The notes under the pieces were generated by a model, which was not told the DNA's origin, made no database searches, and saw nothing but the letters and a program-made list of their open reading frames with translations. Of a stretch of DNA of 64,000 bases, positions 1 to 10,107 are shown piece after piece (positions within the stretch are counted from its first letter, which is position 1; each line of letters starts with the position of its first letter). Origin of the DNA: Carboxylicivirga sp964602515 (lineage in GTDB: Bacteria; Bacteroidota; Bacteroidia; Bacteroidales; Marinilabiliaceae); assembly GCA_964602515.1 (NCBI GenBank), contig CAZRRJ010000005.1, positions 186,001-250,000 on the forward strand. The letters run 5' to 3'. The translations under genes and the position numbers were made by a program.

Positions 1-1335
1 TAAATCCGGGTTTTCATCAGACACCTCAATATCCAGGCTGTAAAAGCCTAAATTATAATTATTACCGTTTGTATTTGGGTCAAACGATGTTAAACACCAC
101 TGAGCCTTACTATATGGGCCTCCTGTTTGATTATTGGCTACACCATTACTTCCTTCGTAAGGTAAATACCAGCTTTCACCAGCATCATCGCTTCTAAACA
201 CACCAATATAACCTGCATCATGTTCTTTCTCATTTCCTATTACAATAGTATATAAGCGATTAGGGTCTGCATTGGTAACAGCCAACCTTGCTCCAAAATT
301 ATTAATTGCAGTACCATTAACCGGGTTATACCACCCTGTAGTTCTTGCCAAAAAACTTAAACCACCATCTATTGACTTATGAATTTCTGTAATGTTTTTA
401 GCCGTATTTGTTACGGCAGCATAAACAGTATTAGGGTCATCTGCTTTCAGTTTTATATCCCAACAATCCTGCTCAATCACCTTAGTCCAGCTCACACCTC
501 CATCTTTGCTTCGGAATAAACCTTCTCCTTTTCGCGCAAGAAAAAGAATATCTGTATTTTCAGGATTAACCACAAGAGAAGTAAAAAAACGGGCATGATA
601 GCTTACATTATCTGTAAAAACCTTAATTACATTCCATATTTGACCTCCATTATTTGTTTTAAATAAACGATTTCCGGCTCCTACATATACAACGTCACTG
701 TTAGAAGGATCAACAGTTACAATATCAATAGCACCATCATCAAAAACATGATCCCCAACGGAAGTCCAGGATTGGGCTTTATCTGTTGACTTAAATAAGG
801 CGCCGGTTTCAGCTCCTGCATAGATTACATCGGGATTTGAGAGCGACTGATCAAAGCAATATAAATTGGTAGAAACCGATAATTGTTTTACCCCACCAGC
901 CTTATACGTTACAAACGGTCCAACAGGATGCCATGCATTATTTCCGCCAGTGGTTAAACTTTTAAGATAACGGGCTTGCCGTCCTTGTCTCAATGCTACT
1001 TTTTCATTAGCAGTAGGGATATGTACTGTTCCGTCATCAAGCACATATCCCTGGCTCTGCACTATCTTACATAGATACCTGAGGTTGTGCGTATGTATAG
1101 ATTTTTCGAAAGTATGCGAATTATAATAGGCCTGCACCTGTTTCCTTAACTCATAAAAATTTAGTTCAGAGGCATACATTGTTTTCACCCACAATGGAGC
1201 ATCCTTTTCAATTGTAGGAATTACCTTAAACAATTCCGGGTATTTAGGTTGAGGAACTTCATGGTTACAATGCTCCTGCCCGGGTAATAACTGGATAAAT
1301 AAAGTTAAAAAGGCAATTAAACAGAATTGTTTCAT
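1..1335 (-). CDS. Secreted BNR/Asp-box repeat protein (VPS10/sortilin-like propeller), partial
   Basis: The frame is open from an ATG at 1335 to the left edge, so 445 N-terminal residues are visible and the C-terminus is missing. The start MKQFCLIAFLTLFIQLLPGQ is a signal peptide. After about 130 residues come at least five Asp-box (SxDxGxxW-type) motifs, for example KSTDKAQSW, KTNNGGQIW, RSKDGGVSW, KSIDGGLSF and RSDDAGESW, spaced as blades of a beta-propeller. Such proteins in Bacteroidota are exported and often end in a T9SS sorting domain, which cannot be checked here. It is the last visible gene of the SusC/SusD locus and lies 95 bases after the thioredoxin gene, so it may be co-transcribed. 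The repeats resemble sialidase/sortilin propellers, but no catalytic function can be assigned. Confidence 0.8.
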   Translation of the reverse strand, partial: MKQFCLIAFLTLFIQLLPGQEHCNHEVPQPKYPELFKVIPTIEKDAPLWVKTMYASELNFYELRKQVQAYYNSHTFEKSIHTHNLRYLCKIVQSQGYVLDDGTVHIPTANEKVALRQGRQARYLKSLTTGGNNAWHPVGPFVTYKAGGVKQLSVSTNLYCFDQSLSNPDVIYAGAETGALFKSTDKAQSWTSVGDHVFDDGAIDIVTVDPSNSDVVYVGAGNRLFKTNNGGQIWNVIKVFTDNVSYHARFFTSLVVNPENTDILFLARKGEGLFRSKDGGVSWTKVIEQDCWDIKLKADDPNTVYAAVTNTAKNITEIHKSIDGGLSFLARTTGWYNPVNGTAINNFGARLAVTNADPNRLYTIVIGNEKEHDAGYIGVFRSDDAGESWYLPYEGSNGVANNQTGGPYSKAQWCLTSFDPNTNGNNYNLGFYSLDIEVSDENPDL

Positions 1336-1430
1336 GGCAATTGGTTTTAAATTAAACTCAGGTTATTTCCTATTAAACACGGCATATTTTATCTCATTTT
1401 ACAGTATAGTAGTGCCTCCTGTAGCAAAGG

Positions 1431-2843
1431 TTATTTCTTTAAATATCTTTTAATAAACTCTTTAACAGCAGGATCAGAAGGACGCAAAGCATCTGTGGAA
1501 ATCACTTTGCCTTCCCTGTCGAATAACATAAAGCGCGGAATTGAAGTAATACCATAGGCTTCTGCAACATCCGACCTGAATCCTTTATCTCCAATTAGCT
1601 GAATCCCGGTCAAATCATTGTCTTTAATATACTTTCTCCACTTCTCTTTATCTTTTGGCTCATCAACCGAATAACTGATAAACTCAATATCCTGACCACG
1701 GAAAGCTTTTTCCAGCTTTTTTAATTCGGGAATTTCCTTTTTACACGGCCCGCACCACGTGGCCCAAACGTCAACATAAACCAGTTTACCTTTAAAATCA
1801 GCCAATGCTTTTTCTTTCCCATTTACATCCACTCCCTTAAAATTAAATCCCTGTGCTCCAAGGCCAAAGGTGCGTATTGCTAACTCATGCTGTATAAACT
1901 GTTCGCTTACATAATCGTTAAGTATGTATCTCTTCACATCATCTTTAAACTCAATAAACGACTCATCATAACTTTTGTAGTGTACCAGCTCATTAAGTGC
2001 TACATAGCCTTTTAGCGTATCATTACTTACGTAATTGCGCAAGCTTTGGAAATAGCGTTTCATTTGATCGCGCCCCGGTTTTTCTTGCGTTAAACGATGC
2101 CAAAGTTTAGGTTGTAAATTTAACAAGGTACGGCCTGTCGGAAAGCTTAACAATTGTGTGGTTGCCAACAAATCGTTATTAATTAGCTCATGAAAATATG
2201 GAATAAAGTCACTGTTCTGCGGATGCTCAGGGTGTGGCGTAAACACATGCATTAAACCTGCCATTGCAATATCAGCATCAACGAGATAAGTCATTAACTG
2301 GTTAAAAGCATTGTTTTCCGTATTAATCTTTGCCTTAAAGTCGTTAGCATACCCCTGGTACCGTGGCAAAAGTGGAAAAAACTCTTTAAAAGTAGAAGAG
2401 CGCTGAAACGGATAAGCAAAAGTAAATAAGGTATCAACCTGCTGATTCCATTCACTCAGTACTTTATTCTCCTTCAAGTTAGCCGATAACAGTTGATACC
2501 CGTCTTCATCTATTTGTATTTGAACATACTCTTTGTTGGTTAAATAAAAACGGTTCAGGTAGTGATCTGTAACCAGCTTCTGTCCTTCGGCATTAAACAG
2601 GGTAATTACATACAATCCCGGCTTTTTAACATCTGTAACAAAACCAAAGTTGTTTCCCTCCTGCAAATACAAAGATGTTAAAACAGAAAGCTCTCCATTT
2701 TCCACTTTGTTCAACTCCAGCTTCACAATACTTGTTTCTCCTTTTATTGAACCGGATATAACAGCTTGGTTCATTTCCTGTTGGTTACAGGCAGATACAA
2801 GATTGGCCAGTACCAGTAAAACAGGCATTACTTTTTTTATCAT
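1431..2843 (-). CDS. TlpA-type thioredoxin-fold lipoprotein
   Basis: A 470-residue lipoprotein with signal MIKKVMPVLLVLANLVSAC, lipidated Cys at 19. The first ~320 residues resemble the poorly conserved helical/beta N-terminal region seen in Bacteroidota TlpA homologues. The last ~140 form an AhpC/TSA-TlpA thioredoxin domain with the redox motif WATWCGPCKKEIPEL and a downstream cis-Pro loop (TSIPRFMLF). Family members are membrane-anchored periplasmic disulfide reductases. Position after SusC, SusD and two lipoproteins suggests a role in folding or reducing an imported substrate or a locus-encoded protein. Confident in fold and location; the partner is unknown. Confidence 0.9.
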   Translation of the reverse strand: MIKKVMPVLLVLANLVSACNQQEMNQAVISGSIKGETSIVKLELNKVENGELSVLTSLYLQEGNNFGFVTDVKKPGLYVITLFNAEGQKLVTDHYLNRFYLTNKEYVQIQIDEDGYQLLSANLKENKVLSEWNQQVDTLFTFAYPFQRSSTFKEFFPLLPRYQGYANDFKAKINTENNAFNQLMTYLVDADIAMAGLMHVFTPHPEHPQNSDFIPYFHELINNDLLATTQLLSFPTGRTLLNLQPKLWHRLTQEKPGRDQMKRYFQSLRNYVSNDTLKGYVALNELVHYKSYDESFIEFKDDVKRYILNDYVSEQFIQHELAIRTFGLGAQGFNFKGVDVNGKEKALADFKGKLVYVDVWATWCGPCKKEIPELKKLEKAFRGQDIEFISYSVDEPKDKEKWRKYIKDNDLTGIQLIGDKGFRSDVAEAYGITSIPRFMLFDREGKVISTDALRPSDPAVKEFIKRYLKK

Positions 2844-2886
2844 AACTTATTGCTTAAAAACAGGTTTATCTAAGTGATTTTATTGG

Positions 2887-4413
2887 TTAATGTGCATAAT
2901 CCACACTTATGATTTTACCCAGTTTATTGTATTCCTCATCAAAAATAATTTCCTCATTCCGGTGCTGAACCGTAGCAAAACCTAATCGGCCTTTAAAGTC
3001 ATCGTTTGCATATGTTGCAACCATAAGTTTATTAGCATAGTCCAGCTCCACTGGTGCATTATCAAAAAAGTCCAATAAAGTAACCTCTAAGCCAGCTGCA
3101 CCATAATCAACCATTTCAAAAGTTGCTTTATCTTCCCAGTCATATTTGTATAAAATTCCTCCAGCTACATAAAAGATATATGGAAATTCAGGGCTAATGG
3201 CAATATGCTCTGCCTGGTCAAAATTAGTTGCTGTTATCTCATAATAACCCGTTTGCTGTCCTGTGGATGGAATAAAACATGCAAGGTAATATTTTGCATT
3301 AGCCGGATCTTTCAATACTGCATACACCTCACCATTAGTCAAGTCATTACTTTGTTTATCCATATCAATCAACTCCTTGCCAGTCTTATAATCAAAAAGA
3401 TACCCCTCCTGGAGCTGAATCGGCGTACAAAAACTCTGTCCCAAACGATGCATCACAAATTGTTTATTGGTATTATCATACAAAACACTGCGCTTTCCGG
3501 TTCCTCCCAAAGCAATGGAAGCAGCAACATCAACCTGTTTTCCATCAAGTATATTAAGTGGGTAATCGTAACTCACTTGTTGCGACCTTACATATTGATA
3601 AAAATCAGTTCCTTTACGCATGTACCCGGTATATGATCCTACATACGGATCTCCTTCCATTAAATCATCAGCATAAAAGTCATTTGAGAAATCACCCATG
3701 GCCTCGTACTGGAAATCATAAAATTCCTGCCAGGTAAAATCGACTGGATTAAGCTGTGTGGTTCCTCCTTCTGTTAACAAATACAGATTTTTTTGTCCAA
3801 AACTATAATTGGCCAGATACCGAACCCCAATTGGCCTGGCATTCAAATATTTTTGCGGAATATTTGAGTCTGCAATTGACAGTACATCATTATAAACTAT
3901 AACAGAATCACTCTTGATCATATTAATCATATCTAAACGTGAGGTTCCATTATCATCACACAATACCAACCACCCTTCTCCAAAAGGGTTGGTTACCTTT
4001 AACTCAACCGCCTTTGTCCACTTAATATTTGTAAGCCTGTCTTTTACCCTGTAATAAAGTGTATATATACCCGGTCTTAAATTCACTACAATGTTTAAAT
4101 CCTTTGTTGTTGCCAGTATTTTAGAGCGTTCTTCTCCAACACCAACGGCACCGTTTTTATACGAAATCCACTCGTATTCATACTTATCGTAATCAGGGTC
4201 TGCATCTTCTGTAAAATTCAGATCTGTTACAATAACCAGGGTATCACCCATTAGCACATCATAGTCTCCTTTAACAATATTTAAACGGAACTCTTTTACT
4301 TCATTTATTTCGATATAATCGTAATTTCCCAAATCTTTATAACAAGCCTGCACAACAGTTAAAAGCAGTATTACTACAGTTGTAACAGTAATATATTTGT
4401 TGTTATTTTTCAT
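2887..4413 (-). CDS. PKD-like family lipoprotein of the Sus-type locus
   Basis: A 508-residue protein counted from the ATG at 4413 (MKNNNKYITV). An in-frame TTG at 4422 would add three residues but has no support. The signal peptide ends in VVQAC, followed by YKDLGNYDY, which is typical of the PKD-like (PKD_2) lipoproteins that accompany SusC/SusD pairs. The N-terminal half contains an Ig/PKD-like region (YEYEWISYKNG, GIYTLYYRVKD); the C-terminal half is beta-rich and propeller-like. It lies between the DUF4843-type gene and the thioredoxin gene. It is probably an outer-membrane surface lipoprotein helping capture substrate. Family assignment is good; ligand unknown. Confidence 0.8.
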   Translation of the reverse strand: MKNNNKYITVTTVVILLLTVVQACYKDLGNYDYIEINEVKEFRLNIVKGDYDVLMGDTLVIVTDLNFTEDADPDYDKYEYEWISYKNGAVGVGEERSKILATTKDLNIVVNLRPGIYTLYYRVKDRLTNIKWTKAVELKVTNPFGEGWLVLCDDNGTSRLDMINMIKSDSVIVYNDVLSIADSNIPQKYLNARPIGVRYLANYSFGQKNLYLLTEGGTTQLNPVDFTWQEFYDFQYEAMGDFSNDFYADDLMEGDPYVGSYTGYMRKGTDFYQYVRSQQVSYDYPLNILDGKQVDVAASIALGGTGKRSVLYDNTNKQFVMHRLGQSFCTPIQLQEGYLFDYKTGKELIDMDKQSNDLTNGEVYAVLKDPANAKYYLACFIPSTGQQTGYYEITATNFDQAEHIAISPEFPYIFYVAGGILYKYDWEDKATFEMVDYGAAGLEVTLLDFFDNAPVELDYANKLMVATYANDDFKGRLGFATVQHRNEEIIFDEEYNKLGKIISVDYAH

Positions 4414-4438
4414 AGTACCCAATTTAATTGTTAACAGC

Positions 4439-5206
4439 TTACAAGTTATTTCCCATCTTCATTGGGGTTCCGTCTTCATCAAGTACCGGAGAACCTTTGG
4501 CCTCCTGTTCATCCAGGTATTTCTGCATTGATTTGCCAATATACCTGACTTCCATAATTGACAGGGCTGTTTCGCCTGAAAAGACATATAATGGTACATC
4601 CAATATTCCTGATATTAACCGCAATTTCTTTTCGGAATAATCCCCCAGGAATCCCACACTCCAGAATTTGGGAGTGCCAAGTACATCATCAAAATACACC
4701 CTGAATGTTAAACAGTTAATACTTTCCCCGCTACTCTTATTAATAACATTCTCATTCAGGTTAACTGAAAAATGTTCATTGGGCAATAAATTGATTTCTG
4801 CATATTTTGTTTCTGTTTTGAGCTTATCACTCCGGTATACCAGGAATTCAAGGGTATCTATCACCTGTCCGGCTTTAAACATATGTTCGCCACTAAGTGC
4901 ACTTATATCCTCATTTTCAACAGCTGTTGAGTTCTCACTTAGCTCAACCAGGTAGCTTCTGTCATCCTGGCTTGGCAAACCTTGTACACGAACAGGAATC
5001 TTAACCGTTAACTGATCAACATTCATAGTTTCAAAAACAAAAGAAACATAAATACTATCTGTCAGTTTTACACCTGGTGTAATAGACACCCAGGCCGGTG
5101 AGAAATAGATATTATCAACACCTTTATAGGTTTCTATTTTTTCTTTTTGACAGGCTGAAGTAAATATGATCAACACTGCTGCTATGTATTTAAATGTCTT
5201 CATCAT
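4439..5206 (-). CDS. DUF4843-type lipoprotein
   Basis: A 255-residue lipoprotein with signal MMKTFKYIAAVLIIFTSAC, then QKEKIETYKGVDNIYFS. The opening, length and position directly after susD match the DUF4843 family of Sus-locus lipoproteins. The remainder is predicted beta-sandwich: VKIPVRVQG, TLEFLVYRS, and a C-terminal segment with FWSVGFLGDYSEKKL. It starts ten bases after the SusD stop codon, with a strong Shine-Dalgarno sequence in between, so it is translated from the same message. Its biochemical function is not known; probably a surface accessory to the SusC/D transporter. Confidence 0.78.
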   Translation of the reverse strand: MMKTFKYIAAVLIIFTSACQKEKIETYKGVDNIYFSPAWVSITPGVKLTDSIYVSFVFETMNVDQLTVKIPVRVQGLPSQDDRSYLVELSENSTAVENEDISALSGEHMFKAGQVIDTLEFLVYRSDKLKTETKYAEINLLPNEHFSVNLNENVINKSSGESINCLTFRVYFDDVLGTPKFWSVGFLGDYSEKKLRLISGILDVPLYVFSGETALSIMEVRYIGKSMQKYLDEQEAKGSPVLDEDGTPMKMGNNL

Positions 5207-5210
5207 TTAT

Positions 5211-5218
5211 CCTCCTTT
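5211..5218 (-). promoter_or_regulatory. Strong Shine-Dalgarno (AAAGGAGG) for the DUF4843-type gene
   Basis: On the minus strand AAAGGAGG sits four bases upstream of the ATG at 5206 and overlaps the SusD stop codon. Such a perfect anti-16S match is unusual in Bacteroidota, where most starts lack one. It supports the chosen start and reinitiation after SusD. Confidence 0.6.
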
Positions 5219-6665
5219 AGTTTCGATATTTAATCTCAGAATCTGGCAATGGCACCACATACTTCTCCTCCGTCATTGTTATATCTTTACTGCTTCCTCC
5301 ATCCGGAAGCATCGGCTCATTCACCCGTTTGTAGTAAAAAAACAACTGCCCTTCTCCGTAAAACTCTTTCATGTACTCTTTTTTAATAGCCACAGGTACA
5401 TCCACTGAAGCTGCTAAATCATTTATCCCCCTGTTAAACCGCAATATGTTCAGATAGTCAATAGCATCACTGCTACTTGTTTCACACTCTGCCGCAATAA
5501 GGTACATCTCACTAATACGAATCAGGGGCTGATAATAGCGACGTAATAGCGTGGTATTACTAGTTTCTGCATACTTAAAAAAGGTTCTGTAGTCTTTTTT
5601 ACCAGCCAAAGGATACATCCAGGTTTTTGTAGCCCGGTAGTCTTTTTTCAGGTTATTCTCAAATAATTCCTCCAATCGTTCTGTTAAAGGAGCATATATT
5701 TTCCCGTCGGTTATCTCTTCATCAAAAACTTCACGCTGAATGTTGTACAATTTATTATTCGAGAAGCCAAATAATACTTCATCATAAAATATCCGATCCG
5801 GGTCAGACAAAGCATTTACATCACTTACATTTACCCAGGTAAACCATTCAGAAGCTTCGTTAATAACAGATCTGGCACATACTAAAGCTGATGATTTATC
5901 GCCTTTATACAGAAGTATCCTGGCTTTAAGGGCTCTTAATGCAAAATAGTTCATCCGGTATTTTCTCAGCTTATAAAAGTCTTCATCATCCCCATTCATT
6001 TCTTCAGCACCGCCTTTAGTTCTAACAGGATCATTTTCTAACAAACTTTCGGCTAGTTCAACATCTTTTAACACCGAATCAATTACAGCACTGGCCGGAT
6101 ACAAGTCTTGCAACGCTGTTGTTGCCCTTGAGTAATAAGGTATAGATAAAGCGCCTGGCTTTTTTGAATATACAGGGCCAAATAAACGCAACATATCAAA
6201 ATGGTACATCGCCCTTAAACCCAAAGCCTCCCCTTTAAGTAGTTTTTTCTTTTCGCTGCTTAGTACATCACTTATATTAATATTTTGTATAAATACATTG
6301 ATATTCAAAATCTCTGCATAAGCCGACTTCCATATTTTCTCAAAACTGGCTTTGTTATCCATATCCTGGTATTGATAAGTCCTGACAGTATAGTGCGTAT
6401 GCTGTTCTGATGCCCGGTATAGTTGTGCCAGAAATTCAACCGTTCCCATCGTTAAATCACGTCCATATATATTTTGGTTTGATAAATTGAGATAGATCCC
6501 ATTTAAGGCGCTATATACCCCCTCAACGGTACTGTAAACCTGTGATTCCAAAAATTTATCCTCAGGCTTAACATCCAGGTAATCATCGCAAGCAGCAAAT
6601 GTAAGAACCAACAGGCTTGCGATTAACAAACAGAGATTACTATTTTTCATTTTACACATACGCAT
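5217..6665 (-). CDS. SusD/RagB family nutrient-binding outer-membrane lipoprotein
   Basis: About 482 residues. The signal peptide ends in LTFAAC, followed by DDYLDVKPEDKF, the classic SusD opening. TPR-like helices follow (KIWKSAYAEILNINVFIQNI, KGEALGLRAMYHFDMLRLFGPV) and the usual C-terminal RISEMYLIAAECE and YLNILRFNRG segments. SusD proteins cap the SusC channel on the cell surface and bind the substrate. The ATG at 6665 overlaps the SusC stop codon (TAATG), which argues for coupled translation; an alternative start at 6650 (MKNSNLCLL) gives a more usual signal peptide length. Substrate class cannot be inferred from this sequence. Confidence 0.93.
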   Translation of the reverse strand: MRMCKMKNSNLCLLIASLLVLTFAACDDYLDVKPEDKFLESQVYSTVEGVYSALNGIYLNLSNQNIYGRDLTMGTVEFLAQLYRASEQHTHYTVRTYQYQDMDNKASFEKIWKSAYAEILNINVFIQNINISDVLSSEKKKLLKGEALGLRAMYHFDMLRLFGPVYSKKPGALSIPYYSRATTALQDLYPASAVIDSVLKDVELAESLLENDPVRTKGGAEEMNGDDEDFYKLRKYRMNYFALRALKARILLYKGDKSSALVCARSVINEASEWFTWVNVSDVNALSDPDRIFYDEVLFGFSNNKLYNIQREVFDEEITDGKIYAPLTERLEELFENNLKKDYRATKTWMYPLAGKKDYRTFFKYAETSNTTLLRRYYQPLIRISEMYLIAAECETSSSDAIDYLNILRFNRGINDLAASVDVPVAIKKEYMKEFYGEGQLFFYYKRVNEPMLPDGGSSKDITMTEEKYVVPLPDSEIKYRN

Positions 6666-9600
6666 TAAAATTTGGCATTTACACTAAAAGAGACTGAATT
6701 AGCAAAAGGGTAATTAATCCCTCTTTCCTGCTTAATGGTAGTAAATCGGAATACATTATTCATGTATAAGTTCAATTTAAGCTCACGCATTCCAGTACGT
6801 TTTAACCATGGTTGCCCTGTAAAGCGATAACCTACGTTAAAAGATTCTCCAATAAGGACATGTTCTTTTTGCACAAAACGTGAAGAGATCGGTAACACCT
6901 GATTATTTCCACTGATTTCTATTTTTTTGTATGAAGAAACATCGCCAGGACTCTGCCAACGATCATACAATGCTCTTGCATCCTGGTTGTACTGCAAATC
7001 ATTAAATGAGATGTTTTCAATTTTATTATAAAGCGCCCTGTTAAATACATCAGCCCCAAAACGAAAACGAAACGTACAGCCAAAAGAAAAAGATTTAATA
7101 TTAAGGTTATTACTTAGTACACCTTCAAAATCAGGTCTTGAATTACCTACTACTACTTCTTCATTGTCTAAGTAATTATAAGTATAACTTCCACCAGGTC
7201 TTTCAAATACCTCCAGTCCATTAGCCGGATCAATACCCAGAGATTTAACTGCCCATAAATCATCCGGGCTATATCCATCTTTATAACGGCGGAGGGAATT
7301 GTTATCTGCCTGTGCTTTATTTACACTGTTTAATGATTCGCCAAAACCACCATATTCAGCTTTAACATGGCTGCCCATAAGGGTAATTATCCAAGAGGTA
7401 CGCCTATCCGGAATCATAATGGGGGTATAAGAAATACGCGTTTCAACTCCTCTTGTAAGTAAATAACCTGCATTATCAGGATAGTTAGTCACGCCTGTTG
7501 AAGCAGGTAAATCAAGCTTAACAATCAGTGGATCTGACTTTTTAGTATAGTAATCCAAGGTGACTTTAAATTTACGAAGAGCTGCAAAATCAAGTCCTAT
7601 ACTTGTATTCATTGTATTTTGCCACTGTAAATTAGGATTACCCAAATCACTCATTGCAACACCTTGCCCAAAATAGTTCATATCTTCAATGTACTTGTAA
7701 ATGGTTATTGACGATATGCTACCAAAGCTTTGGTTACCTGTAATACCAATACTACTTCTCAGTTTCAGCATCTCTAACCACTTTTTATCTTTTAGAAACT
7801 CTTCGTTGTGTATATTCCAACCTACCCCTGTTGACCAAAAAGGTGAATACTTTTCATCAGAACCAAAGGTTGTAGCTCCATCTAAGCGGTAACTAACATC
7901 AAGCAGGTAGCGTTTATCATAGGCATAGTTCACTTGTGCCAACATATTATTCCGGCGATATAAGCGGGTTTGGTAATCAGGGCTGTCATCTGGCTTATAA
8001 CTAAATGCAAAAGCCGGGTTTATTGGTGAATTTACTGGAAATCCAACAGCTACAGTTTTGTACGAGTTATTATCCTGCTGATCTGCCTCAACACGTATAT
8101 TTGTTGTAATGGAGTGTACCTTATTATAAAGTTTTGCCCAGGTAAGCATGGCATTAACCCTATAACTTATCTCATTAATATCTTTTTTACTATAATGCCC
8201 ACTTTCATAAACACCGGTATCTTCAAATACCGAATTTAATGGCGATACAAAGTTCTCTTCTACACCATAAACCTTTTTTAATTGTAAAGAACTGGTAATT
8301 CTAAGGCTATTGTTAAGTTGTACACGTAGCTGGGTGTTGTTTATAATATCAAAACTTTTTACCACATTTAAAAACGGTAAATTAGCATTGTACAAAGGGT
8401 TGTGTACATAAATATCCTCATTTCCATATTCATTGGAATAAATATCCAAATATCGCGTAACCTCTCCGTACTCATCAACCTTACGGTAATAAGGGTTAGT
8501 GTCTACCCATGTTGAGAAATTACCATATGGCGATTCATTAGCTTCTGATCCCCGTATTGATAACCGGTTAGTAATGTTAAACTTATTTTTTCGGTAAGTA
8601 AGATCAATATTTCCGCTCCACTGATCACGATCAGAGCCTTTCATTACCCCGGTAGTTCTTTTGTAATTAAGAGAAACGCCATATTGAAAACTCTCATCTC
8701 CCCCATCTGCATAAATAGTATGTCCATTACTAAAGCCTGTTTGTAAAGGTACACTTAACCAATATGTATCAACCCCCCTGGCAATTTCTGCTAATCTATC
8801 ATTGTAAGTAATATCATTATTTAACGTTTCATCAATATTAGAATATCGCCCGGCTAATCGTTCAAATTCAAGCTTCTCGGCAGCATTCATCATATTATAG
8901 TCTCGTAAATCAGGAATTTCAACCCGAAAATCACCGGTATATGAAAACTGTAATTTACCCTGCTGAGGACGACGTGTTTCAACAACAACAACGCCATTGG
9001 CAGCTTTTGCACCGTAAATAGCTGTTGATGCGGCATCCTTTAATATGGTTATAGAGGCAACACGGTTCATATCCAGATCAACAATTGCACGCAAAGTTGA
9101 CTCAAAGCCATCCAAAATAAAAAGGGGCTGGTTCGGATCTCCGCCAAACTCATCACGCAATCCCTCTGTGGATAAACTGGTTTGACCACGCACTTCAATG
9201 GTTGGTAAGGCATTGGGGTTAGCTCCTGCCAGGTTATTCTCAACAATTAAAAAGGAAGGATCAAGCGAACTTAAACTCTGTACTATATTATTATTACCTA
9301 TAGCTTTTAGATCATCACCCGAAACTGTTGCAACAGCTCCTGTAAAAGACTCTTTCTTAAGTTCATACATACCAGTTACGACCACCTCTCCTACCTTACT
9401 TACTGCAGATTTTAAAACTATACGGAACTGTTTCTTATCCACATTTACTTCCTTTGTTTCCATGCCCACAAACGAAAACACAAGAACACCAGCCATACCC
9501 GGTAAGTTTAATTCAAATTTGCCATCAAAATCGGTAACTGTTCCAACTGTAAACTGGCCTGTTTCATGTTCTTTAAAAATAACATTAGCCCCGGGTATTG

Positions 9601-10030
9601 TTTCGCCTTTCTCATCTATTACAACTCCACTCACCACGCGTTCTTCCTGCGGTAATGCTGTTGTTGGCAGGTCTCTTTTTTTTATAACTACAATATCATC
9701 TAATATCTCAAATTCCAGATCGGTATCTTTCAAACAAATCGTCATGATTTCCTCTAATGACACATCACTCACTTGAATATTGATTTCTTTTAAATTCTTC
9801 ACATGTGCCTCGTTAAATACAAATGATATATCATCCTGGTCTTTTACTTTCTCAAATATTTCTTTTAAAGAAGCATTATGTAGATTTAACGAAAGTCGAA
9901 CAGACTGTGAATGAATTGTGGCAAAACTTGTTGTAACACACAAGATTAACAGAACAAATGTAGCTTTCGTGTCACGTAAAAGCTTACAATAATCCCTAAA
10001 AAAGGGATGATCACTCCATCTTCTTTTCAT
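6665..10030 (-). CDS. SusC/RagA TonB-linked outer-membrane transporter with STN signalling domain
   Basis: 1121 residues. Order of domains: signal region; STN domain (about 45-115, SLKEIFEKVKDQDDISFVFN); carboxypeptidase-D-like regulatory domain (about 130-200, VVSGVVIDEKGETIPGANV); TonB plug (about 210-350, GEVVVTGMYELKKESFTGAV ... ASTAIYGAKAANGVVVVET); then a long beta-barrel ending in NSVSFSVNAKF with a terminal Phe. It imports oligomeric nutrients with its SusD partner, using TonB energy. The STN domain fits control by the adjacent sigma/FecR pair: the loaded transporter signals through FecR. No housekeeping TAnnTTTG box is visible in the 77 bases before it, consistent with an ECF-dependent promoter. 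Confidence 0.95.
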   Translation of the reverse strand: MKRRWSDHPFFRDYCKLLRDTKATFVLLILCVTTSFATIHSQSVRLSLNLHNASLKEIFEKVKDQDDISFVFNEAHVKNLKEINIQVSDVSLEEIMTICLKDTDLEFEILDDIVVIKKRDLPTTALPQEERVVSGVVIDEKGETIPGANVIFKEHETGQFTVGTVTDFDGKFELNLPGMAGVLVFSFVGMETKEVNVDKKQFRIVLKSAVSKVGEVVVTGMYELKKESFTGAVATVSGDDLKAIGNNNIVQSLSSLDPSFLIVENNLAGANPNALPTIEVRGQTSLSTEGLRDEFGGDPNQPLFILDGFESTLRAIVDLDMNRVASITILKDAASTAIYGAKAANGVVVVETRRPQQGKLQFSYTGDFRVEIPDLRDYNMMNAAEKLEFERLAGRYSNIDETLNNDITYNDRLAEIARGVDTYWLSVPLQTGFSNGHTIYADGGDESFQYGVSLNYKRTTGVMKGSDRDQWSGNIDLTYRKNKFNITNRLSIRGSEANESPYGNFSTWVDTNPYYRKVDEYGEVTRYLDIYSNEYGNEDIYVHNPLYNANLPFLNVVKSFDIINNTQLRVQLNNSLRITSSLQLKKVYGVEENFVSPLNSVFEDTGVYESGHYSKKDINEISYRVNAMLTWAKLYNKVHSITTNIRVEADQQDNNSYKTVAVGFPVNSPINPAFAFSYKPDDSPDYQTRLYRRNNMLAQVNYAYDKRYLLDVSYRLDGATTFGSDEKYSPFWSTGVGWNIHNEEFLKDKKWLEMLKLRSSIGITGNQSFGSISSITIYKYIEDMNYFGQGVAMSDLGNPNLQWQNTMNTSIGLDFAALRKFKVTLDYYTKKSDPLIVKLDLPASTGVTNYPDNAGYLLTRGVETRISYTPIMIPDRRTSWIITLMGSHVKAEYGGFGESLNSVNKAQADNNSLRRYKDGYSPDDLWAVKSLGIDPANGLEVFERPGGSYTYNYLDNEEVVVGNSRPDFEGVLSNNLNIKSFSFGCTFRFRFGADVFNRALYNKIENISFNDLQYNQDARALYDRWQSPGDVSSYKKIEISGNNQVLPISSRFVQKEHVLIGESFNVGYRFTGQPWLKRTGMRELKLNLYMNNVFRFTTIKQERGINYPFANSVSFSVNAKF

Positions 10031-10107
10031 ATACTTGATTTGTAAAAATAAATGTTATTCGTTTATTGTTATGTTATATATAAAGAGCGCACCTATCTTT
10101 TATTTTG

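Noticed and set aside
4414..4422. TTG start for the PKD-like lipoprotein
   Set aside because: An ATG nine bases further in gives the same signal peptide and is the more likely start.
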